Origin: Piscinibacter sp. HJYY11
GTDB lineage: Bacteria > Pseudomonadota > Gammaproteobacteria > Burkholderiales > Burkholderiaceae_C
NCBI RefSeq assembly: GCF_016735515.1
Contig: NZ_JAERQZ010000001.1
Location: 1,860,001-1,924,000 of the forward strand
Length of the DNA stretch: 64,000 bases
Reading direction: 5' to 3'
Shown: one piece after another, positions 25,029 through 37,891 of the stretch
How the letters are laid out: every line of letters begins with the position of its first letter
How positions within the stretch are numbered: the stretch's first letter is position 1
Notes under the pieces: model-generated
What the model was told of the DNA's origin: nothing
Database searches by the model: none
The model's input: only the letters and a program-made list of their open reading frames with translations
Made by a program: the position numbers and the translations under genes

Positions 25029-25159
25029 GCGACAACCTCCACTTTGACGCGACGGGAGCATAGCCTGCGCCGGGGTCTGCCCAGGAGGGCCCGCCTACAA
25101 TTCAGGCATTCCCCGCTTTGCCCTTTTGGCGCCGCCTTCGGCGCAGGCCCTCTCTTTCC

Positions 25160-27997
<2,838 letters not shown>

Positions 27998-28996
27998 ATT
28001 CACGCGGCGCCGGCGGCGTCGCCTGCAGCAGCTCGTCGATGCGCCGGGCCACGGCCCACGAGCTGCGCAGGCGCGATTCGCGCGTGGTGCTCGCCACACG
28101 CGGCGTGATCTGCAGCGTGTCCATCCCCTTGAGCGGGCGACCCTCGTCGAGCGCGCCGGGCTCCAGGCTGTCGAGCCAGCAGGCCGAGAGACGGCCGCTG
28201 ATCAGCACGTCGGCCAAGGCGCGCTCGTTGAACACGCCCGAATGCGAGATGCTCACCATCACCTGGTTGGGCTTGCAATAAGGCAGGAAACGCTCGCCCA
28301 GCAGGCCCTGGTAGCGGCTGAAATAGTTGAGCTGAACGCAGACCGCGTCGCTCGTCTCCAGCAGTTCGCGCAGGCCGAGCGGCGTGACACGCCAGCGTTC
28401 GAACACACCATCGCTCGCATGCAGGGACGGGTCGTAGCCCACCATGCGGGAGCCGAAGCCCGACAACATCTGCGCCATGGCCTTGGCGGCCGGCGGCATG
28501 CCGATGAGGCCGACGGTGCAGGCGCCCAGCTCGCGGCCGACCAGCATGCCGTCGGCGCCTTCGACCGGCACGCGGCGCAGCAGCGAGAGCATCGCGCCGA
28601 TCATGAACTCGGCTTCGGCCTGCGCGGTGGCGGTGGCACTGCGCACGACCTCCACGCCGGCGCGAGAGCAGGCCTCGAGGTCGACGTTCTCCGCACCACC
28701 GCTCACGCGGCCGATGGCGCGCAGCACCGGCGCGTAGTGAAGCGCCGCGCTGTCCAGCGCAACGAAAGAAGGAAGGATCAGCGCGCGGACGTTGTAGAGC
28801 GACTGCCGGAAATCACGTGGATCGCGCGCCAGCTCGGGGGCATAGCGCACCGAATGCCGAGCCGCCAGCCACTGCATCACCTCGTTTTCGAGGGGCTCGA
28901 TGATGAGTATGTCCATGCATTCCCGGGGTCCCGACTGCCACAGAGCGCGTGACAGAATCTCTTGAGACCCTTCCTCAGGACCACGATTGTAAGCAG

Positions 28997-29863
28997 ATGT
29001 TAGTCACCAAAGCGATCTTCCCCGTGGCGGGACTCGGCACCCGCTTCCTGCCGGCGACAAAAGCACAACCGAAAGAGATGCTGCCGGTGGTCGACAAGCC
29101 GCTCATCCAGTACGCCGTCGAGGAGGCTTATGCGGCTGGCGTGCGCGAGATGATCTTCGTGACCGGCCGCCACAAACGCCCGATCGAAGACCACTTCGAC
29201 ATGACCTTCGAGCTCGAAGTCGCGCTTGAGCAGGCCAAGAAGCAGGAACTGCTCGACGTGGTGCGCTCGGTGAAGCCCGACGACATGGAGTGCATCTACG
29301 TGCGACAGGCGCAGGCCCTGGGCCTCGGCCACGCCGTGCTGTGCGGGCAGCGCCTGATCGGCAAGGACCCGTTCGCCGTGCTGCTGGCCGACGACCTGAT
29401 GGTGGGCGACAAGCCCGTGCTCAAGCAGATGGTCGAGCAGTTCAACGAATGGCGTGTGTCCATCCTCGCGGTGCAGGAAGTGCCCGCCGAGCACACCCGG
29501 CGCTACGGCATCGTGGCCGGCACGCCGGTCAACGATCACCTGATGGACGTGAGCCGCATCGTCGAGAAGCCGGCGCCTGAAGTGGCGCCCTCACGCCTGG
29601 GCGTGGCCGGCCGCTACATCCTGACGCCGGGCGTGTTCCATGAGATTTCCAACCAGCCGCGCGGCGTGGGTGGCGAGATCCAGCTCACCGACGGCATCGC
29701 CGGGCTGCTGCGTCGCGAGAAGGTGTTTGCCTATCGCTACGAGGGCAAGCGCTACGACTGCGGCAGCAAGGAAGGTTTCCTGCAGGCCAACGTGGAGCTG
29801 GCCTTGAAGCACCCTGTGCTCGGCCCCGGCTTCCGCGACTACCTGCGCTCGGTAGAGATCTAG
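28997..29863 (+). CDS. galU: UTP-glucose-1-phosphate uridylyltransferase
   Basis: A 288-residue GalU that makes UDP-glucose from UTP and glucose-1-phosphate, feeding lipopolysaccharide core, exopolysaccharide and trehalose synthesis. The nucleotide-binding signature GLGTRFLPATKA starts at residue 12, followed by the KEMLPVVDKPLIQYAVEEA block and GGEIQLTDGI near the C-terminus. Length is typical. ATG at 28997 is used because the conserved N-terminus starts there; a GTG 48 bases upstream would add 16 unrelated residues. It overlaps the convergent tusA-like gene by 4 bases. Confidence 0.94.
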   Translation: MLVTKAIFPVAGLGTRFLPATKAQPKEMLPVVDKPLIQYAVEEAYAAGVREMIFVTGRHKRPIEDHFDMTFELEVALEQAKKQELLDVVRSVKPDDMECIYVRQAQALGLGHAVLCGQRLIGKDPFAVLLADDLMVGDKPVLKQMVEQFNEWRVSILAVQEVPAEHTRRYGIVAGTPVNDHLMDVSRIVEKPAPEVAPSRLGVAGRYILTPGVFHEISNQPRGVGGEIQLTDGIAGLLRREKVFAYRYEGKRYDCGSKEGFLQANVELALKHPVLGPGFRDYLRSVEI

Positions 29864-30087
29864 CGGCGGCGCAAGTAGTGCACGAACTCGTCGTTCGCTG
29901 CTGACTGCTCGACGAGTTCATTCCCCGTCTGCCGCGCAAACGCCTGGAAGTCGCGCATCGACCCGGGGTCGGTCGCCACCACCTTCAGAATCTCGCCGCT
30001 GTGCATGTCGGCAAGCGCTTTCTTGGCCTTGAGGATGGGCAGCGGGCAGTTGAGCCCTCGGGTGTCGAGTTCCTTGTGGAAGTCCAT
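29860..30087 (-). CDS. TusA-family sulfur-carrier protein
   Basis: A 75-residue SirA/TusA protein. The sulfur-carrying cysteine is Cys14 in LDTRGLNCPLPILK, the CPxP motif of the family. TusA hands persulfide sulfur on for tRNA thiolation, molybdenum-cofactor maturation or sulfur oxidation. Start: ATG at 30087 is the conserved N-terminus; the longer open frame is out of keeping with the family. It is the last gene of cysM-Nudix-tusA (5-base gap from the Nudix gene), so it is tied to cysteine and sulfur supply. Confidence 0.9.
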   Translation of the reverse strand: MDFHKELDTRGLNCPLPILKAKKALADMHSGEILKVVATDPGSMRDFQAFARQTGNELVEQSAANDEFVHYLRRR

Positions 30088-30092
30088 CGCGT

Positions 30093-30644
30093 TCAACCTT
30101 CGGACGGGCGACGTGGCGGCAGGTCGAGCCACTGCGGCGTGATGCCGCGCGAGGTGAGCCATTCGGCCAGCGCCTGGCCGGTGCCGGCGGGCCAGCATTT
30201 CACTTCGTGCGGCGAGACGATCTTGTACTCGGCGAGCTCGGGCGAGAGCTTGATCTCGCCATGCGCGACCACGTGGTAGGCGATGATGACCTGGTTCATG
30301 CGCTGGAAGTCGTAGACCCCGATCAGCTTCACCGAGTCGACGGTGAGCGAAGTCTCTTCCAGCACCTCGCGTGCGATGCCGCCTTCAGGCGTCTCGCCTG
30401 CTTCCATGAAGCCGGTGATGAGGCCGAAGAAGCGGCCGGGCCAGGCGGCGTTGCGCGCCAGCAGCAGGTCGCCGTTCCGGTCGGGCATCTCGATCACCGC
30501 GGCGAGCACCGGTGTCGGGTTGTTCCAGTGCGTCCAGTTGCACGCCGGGCAACGCGTGCGCACCTTCGGCCCGCCGTCTTCGTCGGCGGTGAGCTGCTGC
30601 AGTTCGGTGGCGCAGTTGGGACAGAAGTTGAACTGGTGCTTCAT
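30093..30644 (-). CDS. Nudix hydrolase with N-terminal zinc ribbon (NudC-like)
   Basis: A 183-residue Nudix protein. A zinc ribbon (Cys8, Cys11, Cys32, Cys35) precedes a Nudix box beginning GFMEAGETPEGG and ending REVLEE, which holds the metal-binding glutamates; the usual Gly after EEx is Ser here. NudC-type enzymes cleave NAD(H) or decap NAD-RNA, but the SQPWPFPxS-type NudC signature is not present, so the substrate may be another nucleoside diphosphate. It overlaps cysM by 4 bases and is 5 bases from tusA, so the three are co-transcribed. Confidence 0.87.
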   Translation of the reverse strand: MKHQFNFCPNCATELQQLTADEDGGPKVRTRCPACNWTHWNNPTPVLAAVIEMPDRNGDLLLARNAAWPGRFFGLITGFMEAGETPEGGIAREVLEETSLTVDSVKLIGVYDFQRMNQVIIAYHVVAHGEIKLSPELAEYKIVSPHEVKCWPAGTGQALAEWLTSRGITPQWLDLPPRRPSEG

Positions 30645-31543
30645 GCGGGAAACACTCCCGTCGAGAGGTAGCGGTCGCCGCGGTCACAGACGACGAAGAC
30701 GATGGTGGCGTTCTCGACCTTCTTCGCGATCTCGAGCGCCACCCAGCACGCGCCCGCCGCCGAGATGCCGCCGAAGATGCCTTCCTCGCGCGCTAGGCGT
30801 CGCGCCATCTCTTCCGACGCTTCCTGCGACACGTTCACCACCTCGTCGACGTAGGTCGGGTCGTAGATCTTCGGCATGTAGGCCTCGGGCCACTTGCGGA
30901 TGCCGGGGATGCGCGAGCCCTCGGACGGCTGGGCACCGATGATGCGCACCGCCGAGTTCTTTTCCTTCAGGTAGCGCGAGGTGCCGGTGATGGTGCCGGT
31001 GGTGCCCATTGCGCTCACGAAGTGGGTGATGCGCCCTTCGGTGTCGTCCCAGATCTCGGGGCCGGTGGTCTCGTAGTGGGCGCGCGGGTTGTCGGCGTTG
31101 GCGAACTGGTCGAGCACCATGCCCTTGCCGTCACGCACCATCTGGTCGGCCAGGTCGCGCGCGTATTCCATGCCGCCGCTGCGCGGCGTGAGCACGAGTT
31201 CGGCGCCGAAGGCCTTCATGGTCTGGGCGCGTTCGATGGAGAGGTCCTCCGGCATGATGAGCACCATACGGTAGCCGCGGATCGCGGCGGCCATTGCAAG
31301 CGCGATGCCGGTGTTGCCCGAGGTGGCCTCGATCAGCGTGTCGCCAGGCTTGATGTCGCCGCGCTCTTCCGCACGGCGGATCATGCTGATGGCGGGCCGG
31401 TCTTTCACCGAGCCAGCGGGGTTGTTGCCTTCGAGCTTGCCGAGGATCACGTTGCCGCGGCGTTCGTTCTCCGCCCCCGGAATGCGCACCAGCCGCACGA
31501 GCGGGGTGCGGCCGATGGTGTCTTCGATGGTCTTGTAATGCAC
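30641..31543 (-). CDS. cysM: cysteine synthase B
   Basis: A 300-residue PLP-dependent synthase that forms cysteine from O-acetylserine and sulfide; CysM can also use thiosulfate to give S-sulfocysteine. The PLP lysine is Lys47 in NNPAGSVKDRP, and the phosphate loop TSGNTG follows. Start: GTG at 31543 with AGGAG eight bases upstream; this gives VHYKTIEDTIG, the expected CysM N-terminus, and no closer ATG exists. It heads an operon with a Nudix hydrolase and a TusA-like carrier. tRNA-Leu lies 101 bases upstream on the same strand and may share the promoter. Confidence 0.93.
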   Translation of the reverse strand: MHYKTIEDTIGRTPLVRLVRIPGAENERRGNVILGKLEGNNPAGSVKDRPAISMIRRAEERGDIKPGDTLIEATSGNTGIALAMAAAIRGYRMVLIMPEDLSIERAQTMKAFGAELVLTPRSGGMEYARDLADQMVRDGKGMVLDQFANADNPRAHYETTGPEIWDDTEGRITHFVSAMGTTGTITGTSRYLKEKNSAVRIIGAQPSEGSRIPGIRKWPEAYMPKIYDPTYVDEVVNVSQEASEEMARRLAREEGIFGGISAAGACWVALEIAKKVENATIVFVVCDRGDRYLSTGVFPA

Positions 31544-31644
31544 GGTGATCTCTCCTGCCGCGCATTGTCGCAGGGGCGGCTCGCCCCGGCATCGGCAGTG
31601 GCTCTGCCATGAAGACCGGCGCGGTCGACAGTGAAGAGAGGGGG

Positions 31645-31729
31645 TGGTGCCTCGGGTCGGAATCGAACCGACACTCCTTGCGGAACGGGATTTTGAGTCC
31701 CGCGCGTCTACCAATTTCGCCACCGAGGC
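31645..31729 (-). tRNA. tRNA-Leu(CAA)
   Basis: An 85-base tRNA with the CCA end encoded. The acceptor stem GCCTCGG pairs with CCGAGGC. The anticodon loop CTCAAAA (31691-31697 on the plus strand) gives anticodon CAA, for TTG codons. A long variable arm (about 31677-31688 region) is present, as needed for a class II leucine tRNA. The T loop GGTTCGATTCC is standard. It lies between the rhomboid gene and cysM. Confidence 0.97.
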
Positions 31730-31822
31730 CGGTACAGCAGAGCGCGCGATTTTGCCACAGGGCTTTCTCATCACCGCGAGCAATCGGGGTACGCTTGCGG
31801 CTTTCCGTCATCTGCGCTGCGC

Positions 31823-32413
31823 ATGCCTCCGATTCCACCGATCACCCAGTTCCTGATGCTGGCCTGTACGGCGATCTATTGCCTGCAGATCTTCACACCC
31901 CTGATCGACCGCTGGTTCGCGCTGTTTCCGATCGGCAGCGGATTCTTCATGCCGTGGCAGGCGCTGAGCTATGCCTTCCTGCACGGCAGCGTGCTGCACC
32001 TCTTCTTCAACATGCTCGGCCTGTGGATGTTCGGCTCGGAGCTCGAGATGCTGTGGGGCCGCAAGCGCTACATGGTGTTCCTCGCGATCGGTGCCATCTT
32101 CGGCGGCCTGCTCTTCCTCATCGCCACCGCCCTGCCGGGCGCGGGCATGAGCCGCCTGGTGGGTGCGTCGGGCGGCCTCTATGCGCTGCTCGTTGCCGCG
32201 GCGATGTATTTCCCCGACCGCACGGTGATGCCTCTCTTCCCGCCGATCCCGATGAAGATGAAGGTCTTCGTGATCGTCTTCGGTGTGATCGCGCTGTTGA
32301 TGAGCTACACGGGGGATCTCGGCTCGCTTGCGCACATCGGCGGGATGCTGGGCGGCTGGCTCACCATCCGGTACTGGCGGGGCCTGCCGCCCTTCGGCAA
32401 GCCTCGACGCTAG
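31823..32413 (+). CDS. rhomboid-family intramembrane serine protease
   Basis: A 196-residue membrane protein with six hydrophobic segments. It has the rhomboid catalytic dyad: Ser116 in GASGGLY and His171 in LAHIGG, plus the HLFFNM segment at 59-64 that lines the active site. It should cleave single-pass membrane proteins within the inner membrane. It is a minimal six-helix form without a cytosolic N-terminal domain. It overlaps the convergent epimerase-like gene by 4 bases. Substrates are unknown. Confidence 0.9.
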   Translation: MPPIPPITQFLMLACTAIYCLQIFTPLIDRWFALFPIGSGFFMPWQALSYAFLHGSVLHLFFNMLGLWMFGSELEMLWGRKRYMVFLAIGAIFGGLLFLIATALPGAGMSRLVGASGGLYALLVAAAMYFPDRTVMPLFPPIPMKMKVFVIVFGVIALLMSYTGDLGSLAHIGGMLGGWLTIRYWRGLPPFGKPRR

Positions 32414-33300
32414 GCCAGCAAGCCCTCGCGCACCGTCGGGTGCCGCAGCTTCACGCGCAGCTCTCGCTTGAGGCGGCCGTTGTCGAGCCGGCGCGACTCG
32501 CTCCAGAACGACAGCTGCACCGGCGACATGTGCTCGGCCGCTTCGGTGCGCGTGATGCGCGGCGGGTGCGGCAGGCCGCAGAGGTCGGCCGCCAGGTCGA
32601 AGTACTCGCCCATCTTCAGCTCGGTGTCGTCGCTCGCATGCACCACGCGTTGTGGCAGGCCGCGGTGCAGCGCGGCCACACACGCACGGGCCAGGTCGTC
32701 GGCGTGAATGTGGTTGGTGTAGACATCGTCGGCTGCCACGAGCACCGGCGTGCCCCGGGCCAGGCGCTCGCGCGGATGACCGCCTTCGCGGTCTGCCGCG
32801 TAGATGCCGGGGATGCGCAGCACCGTCACGCGCGCACCGAAGGCGCGGCCGTACCAGCGTACGCGGGCCTCGGCATCGACGCGGCGCCGCGCACGGTCCG
32901 TCGCCGGCGCCACCGCACGCACTTCGTCAAAACGCGCGCCCTGTGCATCGCCATAGACACCGGTGGTGCTCGCATACACGATGCGCCGCACCCGGCCCTG
33001 GCGAGCGAGCGCCTGCAGCAGCCGGGCCGTGCGTGTGTCGGCCTCGCCCTGCTGCGGCGGTGGCGCCAGATGCAGCACCGCATCGGCGAGGCCGGCCAGT
33101 CGCTGCAGGCTGGCCGCGTCGTCGAGGTTGCCCACCAGTGGCACCGCCCCGGCCGCCCGCAAGGCCGGGATGCGCGCGGCATTCGAGGTGAGTGCCAGCA
33201 GCCGGTAGCGCCCGCTCAGCAGGCGCAGCACCCGCATGCCGACGTCACCACAGCCCACGATGAGCAAGGTCGGGCGCCTGAAGGGTCGGGGAAGGGACAT
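32410..33300 (-). CDS. NAD-dependent epimerase/dehydratase-like protein (extended SDR)
   Basis: A 296-residue Rossmann protein. The nucleotide loop is GCGDVGMRV near residues 16-24, followed by the SNAARIPALRAAGA acceptor region and the ASTTGVYGD strand that marks extended short-chain dehydrogenases. The usual Tyr-x3-Lys is not clear: the segment after VYGD reads DEVRAVAPATDRARRR, so catalysis may differ. It resembles YeeZ-type proteins of unknown substrate. It is divergent from the ferredoxin reductase gene (56 bases). Confidence 0.78.
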   Translation of the reverse strand: MSLPRPFRRPTLLIVGCGDVGMRVLRLLSGRYRLLALTSNAARIPALRAAGAVPLVGNLDDAASLQRLAGLADAVLHLAPPPQQGEADTRTARLLQALARQGRVRRIVYASTTGVYGDAQGARFDEVRAVAPATDRARRRVDAEARVRWYGRAFGARVTVLRIPGIYAADREGGHPRERLARGTPVLVAADDVYTNHIHADDLARACVAALHRGLPQRVVHASDDTELKMGEYFDLAADLCGLPHPPRITRTEAAEHMSPVQLSFWSESRRLDNGRLKRELRVKLRHPTVREGLLA

Positions 33301-33356
33301 GGGCGAGCGGGCAAAATCGCAGGTCGTTCGACGAAGGGTTCAGAAGAGGTTATCCC

Positions 33357-34394
33357 ATGACGTTCAAAGTGACCGTCCAGCCCAGCGGCGTGAGCTTCTC
33401 GGTGGACCGCGACGAGCCCATCCTGCTCGCCGCCATCCGCCAGGGCATCGGCCTGCCCTACGGCTGCCGAGACGGTGCCTGCGGTTCGTGCAAGTGCAAG
33501 CTGGTCGAAGGCCGCGTGATCCACGGCACGCACCAGGTCAAGGCCCTGAGCCCCGCGGAAGAGGAAGCCGGCTACACCCTCACCTGCCGCGCCGCCGCGC
33601 AGACCGACGTGGTGCTCGAAGCGCGCACGGTCGCCGGAGCCGGCGAATTCGCGGTGCGCAAGATGCCCTGCCGCGTGACCACCATCACCAAGCCCGCGCG
33701 CGATGTGGCGGTGATCCAGCTGCAACTGCCTGCCAACGACGCGCTGCAATACCGTGCCGGCCAGTACATCGAGTTCATCCTGAAGGACGGCGCCCGCCGC
33801 AGCTACAGCATGGCCAACGCGCCGAGCAGCCAGCGCGACAAGCCCGGCATCGAGCTGCACATCCGCCACATGCCCGGCGGCCTGTTCACCGACCATGTGT
33901 TCGGGGCGATGAAGGAAAGGGAGATCCTCCGCCTCGAAGGCCCGTTCGGCAGCTTCTTCCTGCGCGAAGACAGCGAGAAGCCCATCGTGCTGCTCGCGAG
34001 CGGCACCGGCTTCGCGCCGGTGAAGGCCATCATCGAGCACATGCAGGCCAAGGGCATCACCCGCCCTGCCGTGCTGTACTGGGGCTGCCGCAGCCTGGCC
34101 GACCTCTACATGCACGCCTGGTGCGTGGAAGCGGCCCGCGTGATGCCCAACCTGCGCTACGTGCCGGTGCTGTCGGACGCGAGGCCTGAGGACGGGTGGA
34201 CTGGCCGCACCGGCTTCGTCCACCAGGCTGTGATGGCCGACCTGCCCGACCTGTCGGGCCACCAGGTGTATGCCTGCGGGGCGCCGGTCATGGTCGACTC
34301 CGCGCAGCGCGACTTCGTGGCGCACTGCAACCTGCCCCTCGACGAATTCTTTGCTGACAGCTTCACCTCCGAAGCCGACAAACATGGTGAATGA
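33357..34394 (+). CDS. ferredoxin-type FAD/NAD(P)H reductase, AscD-like
   Basis: A 345-residue electron-transfer protein with three modules. A plant-type [2Fe-2S] domain (about 1-90; Cys37, Cys42, Cys45, Cys77) comes first, then an FAD-binding barrel with RSYSMAN near residue 148, then a NAD(P)-binding domain (ASGTGFAPVKAI, CGAPVMV). It matches the group annotated as CDP-6-deoxy-delta-3,4-glucoseen reductase, whose betaproteobacterial members rarely sit in sugar clusters; none is here. It probably passes electrons from NAD(P)H to an unlinked oxygenase or reductase. It overlaps the downstream binding-protein gene by 11 bases. Confidence 0.87.
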   Translation: MTFKVTVQPSGVSFSVDRDEPILLAAIRQGIGLPYGCRDGACGSCKCKLVEGRVIHGTHQVKALSPAEEEAGYTLTCRAAAQTDVVLEARTVAGAGEFAVRKMPCRVTTITKPARDVAVIQLQLPANDALQYRAGQYIEFILKDGARRSYSMANAPSSQRDKPGIELHIRHMPGGLFTDHVFGAMKEREILRLEGPFGSFFLREDSEKPIVLLASGTGFAPVKAIIEHMQAKGITRPAVLYWGCRSLADLYMHAWCVEAARVMPNLRYVPVLSDARPEDGWTGRTGFVHQAVMADLPDLSGHQVYACGAPVMVDSAQRDFVAHCNLPLDEFFADSFTSEADKHGE

Positions 34395-35358
34395 ACCGAC
34401 CCGCCGCCAGACCCTTGCGCTGATCGCCGCGAGCCTCTCGCTGCCTGCCTCAGCGCAGACCGCCAAGCCGCTCCGCCTCGTCGTGCCCTACCCGCCCGGC
34501 GGCCCGCTCGACATCGTGGCCCGCACGCTGGCCGACAAGGTGAAAGACACCCTCGGCACCGTGATCGTGGAAAACAAGCCCGGCGCCGGCGGCAACCTGG
34601 GCGCCGATCTCGTGGCCAAGTCGGCGCCCGACGGCCAGACCATCGTGATGGGCGCAGTCGCCACGCACGCGATCAACCCCTGGCTCTACACCCGCATGCC
34701 GTACGACGCGCTGCGCGACTTCACGCCGCTCACCGGCGTGGCGCAGGTGCCCAACGTGCTGGTGATGAACCCGCAGACCGCCGCACGCCTGAAGATCGCA
34801 AGCGTCGCCGACCTGGTGGCGTACGCGAAGGCCAACCCCGGGAAGCTCAACTACGGCTCGGGCGGCAACGGCAGCGCGGGTCACCTGGCGGGCGAGATGT
34901 TCAAGTCGCAGGCCGGCGTGTTCATGGTCCACATCCCCTATGCCGGCGGCAACCCGGCGCAACTGGCGCTGCTGTCGGGCGAAGTCGACCTCACCTTCGA
35001 CAACCTTGCGAGCGCCTCGGCCAACATCAAGGCCGGCAAGCTGAAGGCCCTGGCCGTGACCACCGCGAAGCGCGCCAAGGCCACGCCCGAGCTGCCGGCC
35101 ATCGCGGAGACGCTGGCGGGCTTCGACGTGAACACCTGGTTCGGCCTCTTCGGGCCGGCCGGCCTGCCGGCCGACCAGACGCAGCGGCTGAACAAGGCCT
35201 TCACGGAGGCGCTGGCCTCGCCGGAGCTCCAAGCCCGTCTCGCCACGCTGATGGCCGAGGCGATGCCCTTCACGCCGCAGCAGTTCGGCGAGTTCGTGAA
35301 GCGCGAGAACGCGAAGTACGAAAAGGTCGTGAAGGCCTCGGGCGCGAAGGTCGACTGA
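34384..35358 (+). CDS. tripartite tricarboxylate transporter substrate-binding protein (Bug family)
   Basis: A 324-residue periplasmic binding protein of the TctC/Bug type, greatly expanded in Burkholderiales. The signal peptide is residues 1-23 (TRRQTLALIAASLSLPASAQ, with an RR that could suit Tat). The mature start LRLVVPYPPGGPLDIVAR and the internal ENKPGAGGNLGADLV are diagnostic. It binds small carboxylates or related molecules for a TctAB permease, absent here. Start ATG at 34384 lies inside the preceding reductase gene (11-base overlap), indicating coupling. A bidirectional terminator follows. Confidence 0.88.
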   Translation: MVNEPTRRQTLALIAASLSLPASAQTAKPLRLVVPYPPGGPLDIVARTLADKVKDTLGTVIVENKPGAGGNLGADLVAKSAPDGQTIVMGAVATHAINPWLYTRMPYDALRDFTPLTGVAQVPNVLVMNPQTAARLKIASVADLVAYAKANPGKLNYGSGGNGSAGHLAGEMFKSQAGVFMVHIPYAGGNPAQLALLSGEVDLTFDNLASASANIKAGKLKALAVTTAKRAKATPELPAIAETLAGFDVNTWFGLFGPAGLPADQTQRLNKAFTEALASPELQARLATLMAEAMPFTPQQFGEFVKRENAKYEKVVKASGAKVD

Positions 35359-35364
35359 CGACAA

Positions 35365-35395
35365 AAAGGCCGCGGCTCTTGCGAGCGCGGCCTTT
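35365..35395. terminator. bidirectional intrinsic terminator
   Basis: AAAGGCCGCG (35365-35374) pairs with CGCGGCCTTT (35386-35395). Five As lead and TTTC trails, and an inner GCTC/GAGC extends the stem with one bulge. It separates the convergent Bug and CsgG-like genes and can serve both. Confidence 0.8.
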
Positions 35396-35416
35396 CGATC
35401 AAGCAAGCCGGGAGGC

Positions 35417-36265
35417 TTACTTCTTGTTGAGCTCCTTCGACGCCGGCGTGCTGCCGCCGTCCACCCCCAGGCGGCCTCCGGTGCCCAGGCCGCCCTTGAC
35501 CGTCTGCGCCTTGTAGTTGCGCAGCGACTTGACCATCTGGTTGAACGAGTCGGCAAACGCCGCCACGATCACCTTGCCTTGCGGGGTGTTGGAGTAGCCA
35601 CCTCCACCACCGGCCAGCCCGGCGAGGAAGCCGCCACCGAAGAGGCCGAAGTCGAAGTTGCCCGCCGAGCCCTCGGCCGCGGCGATCTGCACGCTGGAGC
35701 GGTTGTCGATCAGGAGCAGCGTGGTCGCGGCTTCGTTGCGCTTCACGCTGCCCGCCACCACGCTCAGGGGCGCCAGGCGGCCGGTGAGCAGGCCTGCCGC
35801 AGCGCCGCCGGTGCGGCCCGAGAACTGGATGGACGGCTGCATGGTGTAGTCAGCTGCGACCATCTGGCCCTTCTGGAAATTGCTGCCCTGCCGCATTTCT
35901 CCGCTCGACTCAAGCTGGCGCTCTCGCATCATGTTGTTCATGGAGCGGCCACGCTCGACGATCACGAAGCAGTTGCTCTGCTGGATCATCAGGCGCAGCA
36001 CCGGCACGGTGGAACCGAGGCTGTTGCGTCGCAGCTCGTAGTACCAGGGCGCCTGCGAATCCTCGTCGATGGCCACGGTGCCGAGCGTCTCGGCGCACTT
36101 CTCGAGCTGGCTGTTGTTGCCCTCGGTGGTGGAGCCGCCGGCCGAGCCGGACACCACGCCCTTGTTGCCGCCCATCGAAGGCATGGTCGAACCGCAGCCG
36201 CTGAGCACGGCCACCGCCGAAGCCGCGAGCGCGAATTGGGTGAGACGGGTGAGCGTTGCGTTCAT
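35417..36265 (-). CDS. CsgG/HfaB-family lipoprotein
   Basis: A 282-residue lipoprotein (LSGC lipobox, Cys24). The body follows the CsgG/HfaB fold: strands around VPVLRLMIQQSNCFVIVERGRSM and AADYTMQPSI, then a Gly-rich region near 200-215 (FGLFGGGFLAGLAGGGGG). CsgG forms an outer-membrane export pore for curli; HfaB anchors holdfast. No csgA/B/E/F genes are near, so an orphan envelope role is more likely. Start ATG at 36265 has GGAAAGG upstream. Confidence 0.75.
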   Translation of the reverse strand: MNATLTRLTQFALAASAVAVLSGCGSTMPSMGGNKGVVSGSAGGSTTEGNNSQLEKCAETLGTVAIDEDSQAPWYYELRRNSLGSTVPVLRLMIQQSNCFVIVERGRSMNNMMRERQLESSGEMRQGSNFQKGQMVAADYTMQPSIQFSGRTGGAAAGLLTGRLAPLSVVAGSVKRNEAATTLLLIDNRSSVQIAAAEGSAGNFDFGLFGGGFLAGLAGGGGGYSNTPQGKVIVAAFADSFNQMVKSLRNYKAQTVKGGLGTGGRLGVDGGSTPASKELNKK

Positions 36266-36386
36266 CGAAAACCTTTCCACGGTGACACGCCCGACCGATG
36301 CCAGGCTGCGGGAAAGTATAGAAGTGCACCCCTCGCCAGAGAGGTGACTTTGGTCGCACCCGAGCGGGCGATTCGCCCGACTCGTC

Positions 36387-37097
<711 letters not shown>

Positions 37098-37099
37098 GG

Positions 37100-37891
37100 T
37101 CAGTGCGCCTTGTGGCCGGCGCCGAGGTAGGCCTCGATCACCTTTTCGTTTCTCTGGACGTCGGCGGGCGAGCCCTCGGCGATCTGCTTGCCGTAGTCGA
37201 GCACGGTCACGCGGTCGCACAGGCCCATCACCAGCTTCACGTCGTGCTCGATCAGCAGGATGGTGCGGCCATCCTTGCGGATGCGGTCGATCAGCTCGCG
37301 CAGCACCACCTTCTCGGTGGCGTTCATGCCGGCGGCGGGCTCGTCGAGCGCGATGAGCTTGGGGTCGGTGGCAAGTGCGCGGGCGATCTCCAGGCGGCGC
37401 TGGTCGCCGTAGCTCAGCGTGCGCGCCTTGAACTCGGCGTACTTGCCGATGCCCACGTAGTCGAGCAGCTCCTGCGCGCGTGTGGCGATGGCGCGTTCTT
37501 CGGCCTTGAAGCCGCCGGTGCGGAACACCGCACCGATCAGGCCCGAGGCGGTGCGCACGTGGCGGCCCACCATCACGTTCTCGAGCGCCGTCATGTCGGC
37601 GAAGAGGCGGATGTTCTGGAAGGTGCGGGCGATGCCGGCCTTGGCCACTTCGTGCACGGCGGTCGGCTTGTACGGCTGCCCGCCCAGCTTGAAGCTGCCG
37701 GAATCGGGCGTGTAGAGCCCGGTGATCACGTTGAAGAAGGTGGTCTTGCCCGCACCGTTGGGGCCGATCAGGCCATAGACCTGGCCCGGCTCGATGCGGA
37801 TGCCCACGTCGCTCAGGGCCTGCAGGCCGCCAAATCGCTTGGAGACGTTGGCGACTTCGAGCACCGGGGTTGCGTTGGTCGTGCTGCTCAT
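37100..37891 (-). CDS. livG: branched-chain amino acid ABC transporter ATPase LivG
   Basis: A 263-residue ABC ATPase of LivG type. Walker A is GPNGAGKTTFFN, the signature region has LSYGDQRRLEIARAL (a YGDQ variant of the ABC signature that is normal in LivG), and Walker B is LIALDEPAAGMN. A C-terminal helical piece (IEAYLGAGHK) is also typical. It pairs with LivF to power import. It overlaps livM by 4 bases and is 2 bases from livF. Confidence 0.93.
   Translation of the reverse strand: MSSTTNATPVLEVANVSKRFGGLQALSDVGIRIEPGQVYGLIGPNGAGKTTFFNVITGLYTPDSGSFKLGGQPYKPTAVHEVAKAGIARTFQNIRLFADMTALENVMVGRHVRTASGLIGAVFRTGGFKAEERAIATRAQELLDYVGIGKYAEFKARTLSYGDQRRLEIARALATDPKLIALDEPAAGMNATEKVVLRELIDRIRKDGRTILLIEHDVKLVMGLCDRVTVLDYGKQIAEGSPADVQRNEKVIEAYLGAGHKAH

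Noticed and set aside
31645..31729. tRNA-Leu as an integration site for a mobile island
   Set aside because: Both flanks are ordinary chromosomal genes, no integrase is near, and I see no repeat of the tRNA 3' end in the window.
33357..34394. Deoxysugar-synthesis gene (CDP-glucoseen reductase) implying an ascarylose cluster
   Set aside because: Only the reductase type is present; no dehydratase, epimerase cluster or glycosyltransferase is adjacent, so the name reflects family similarity only.
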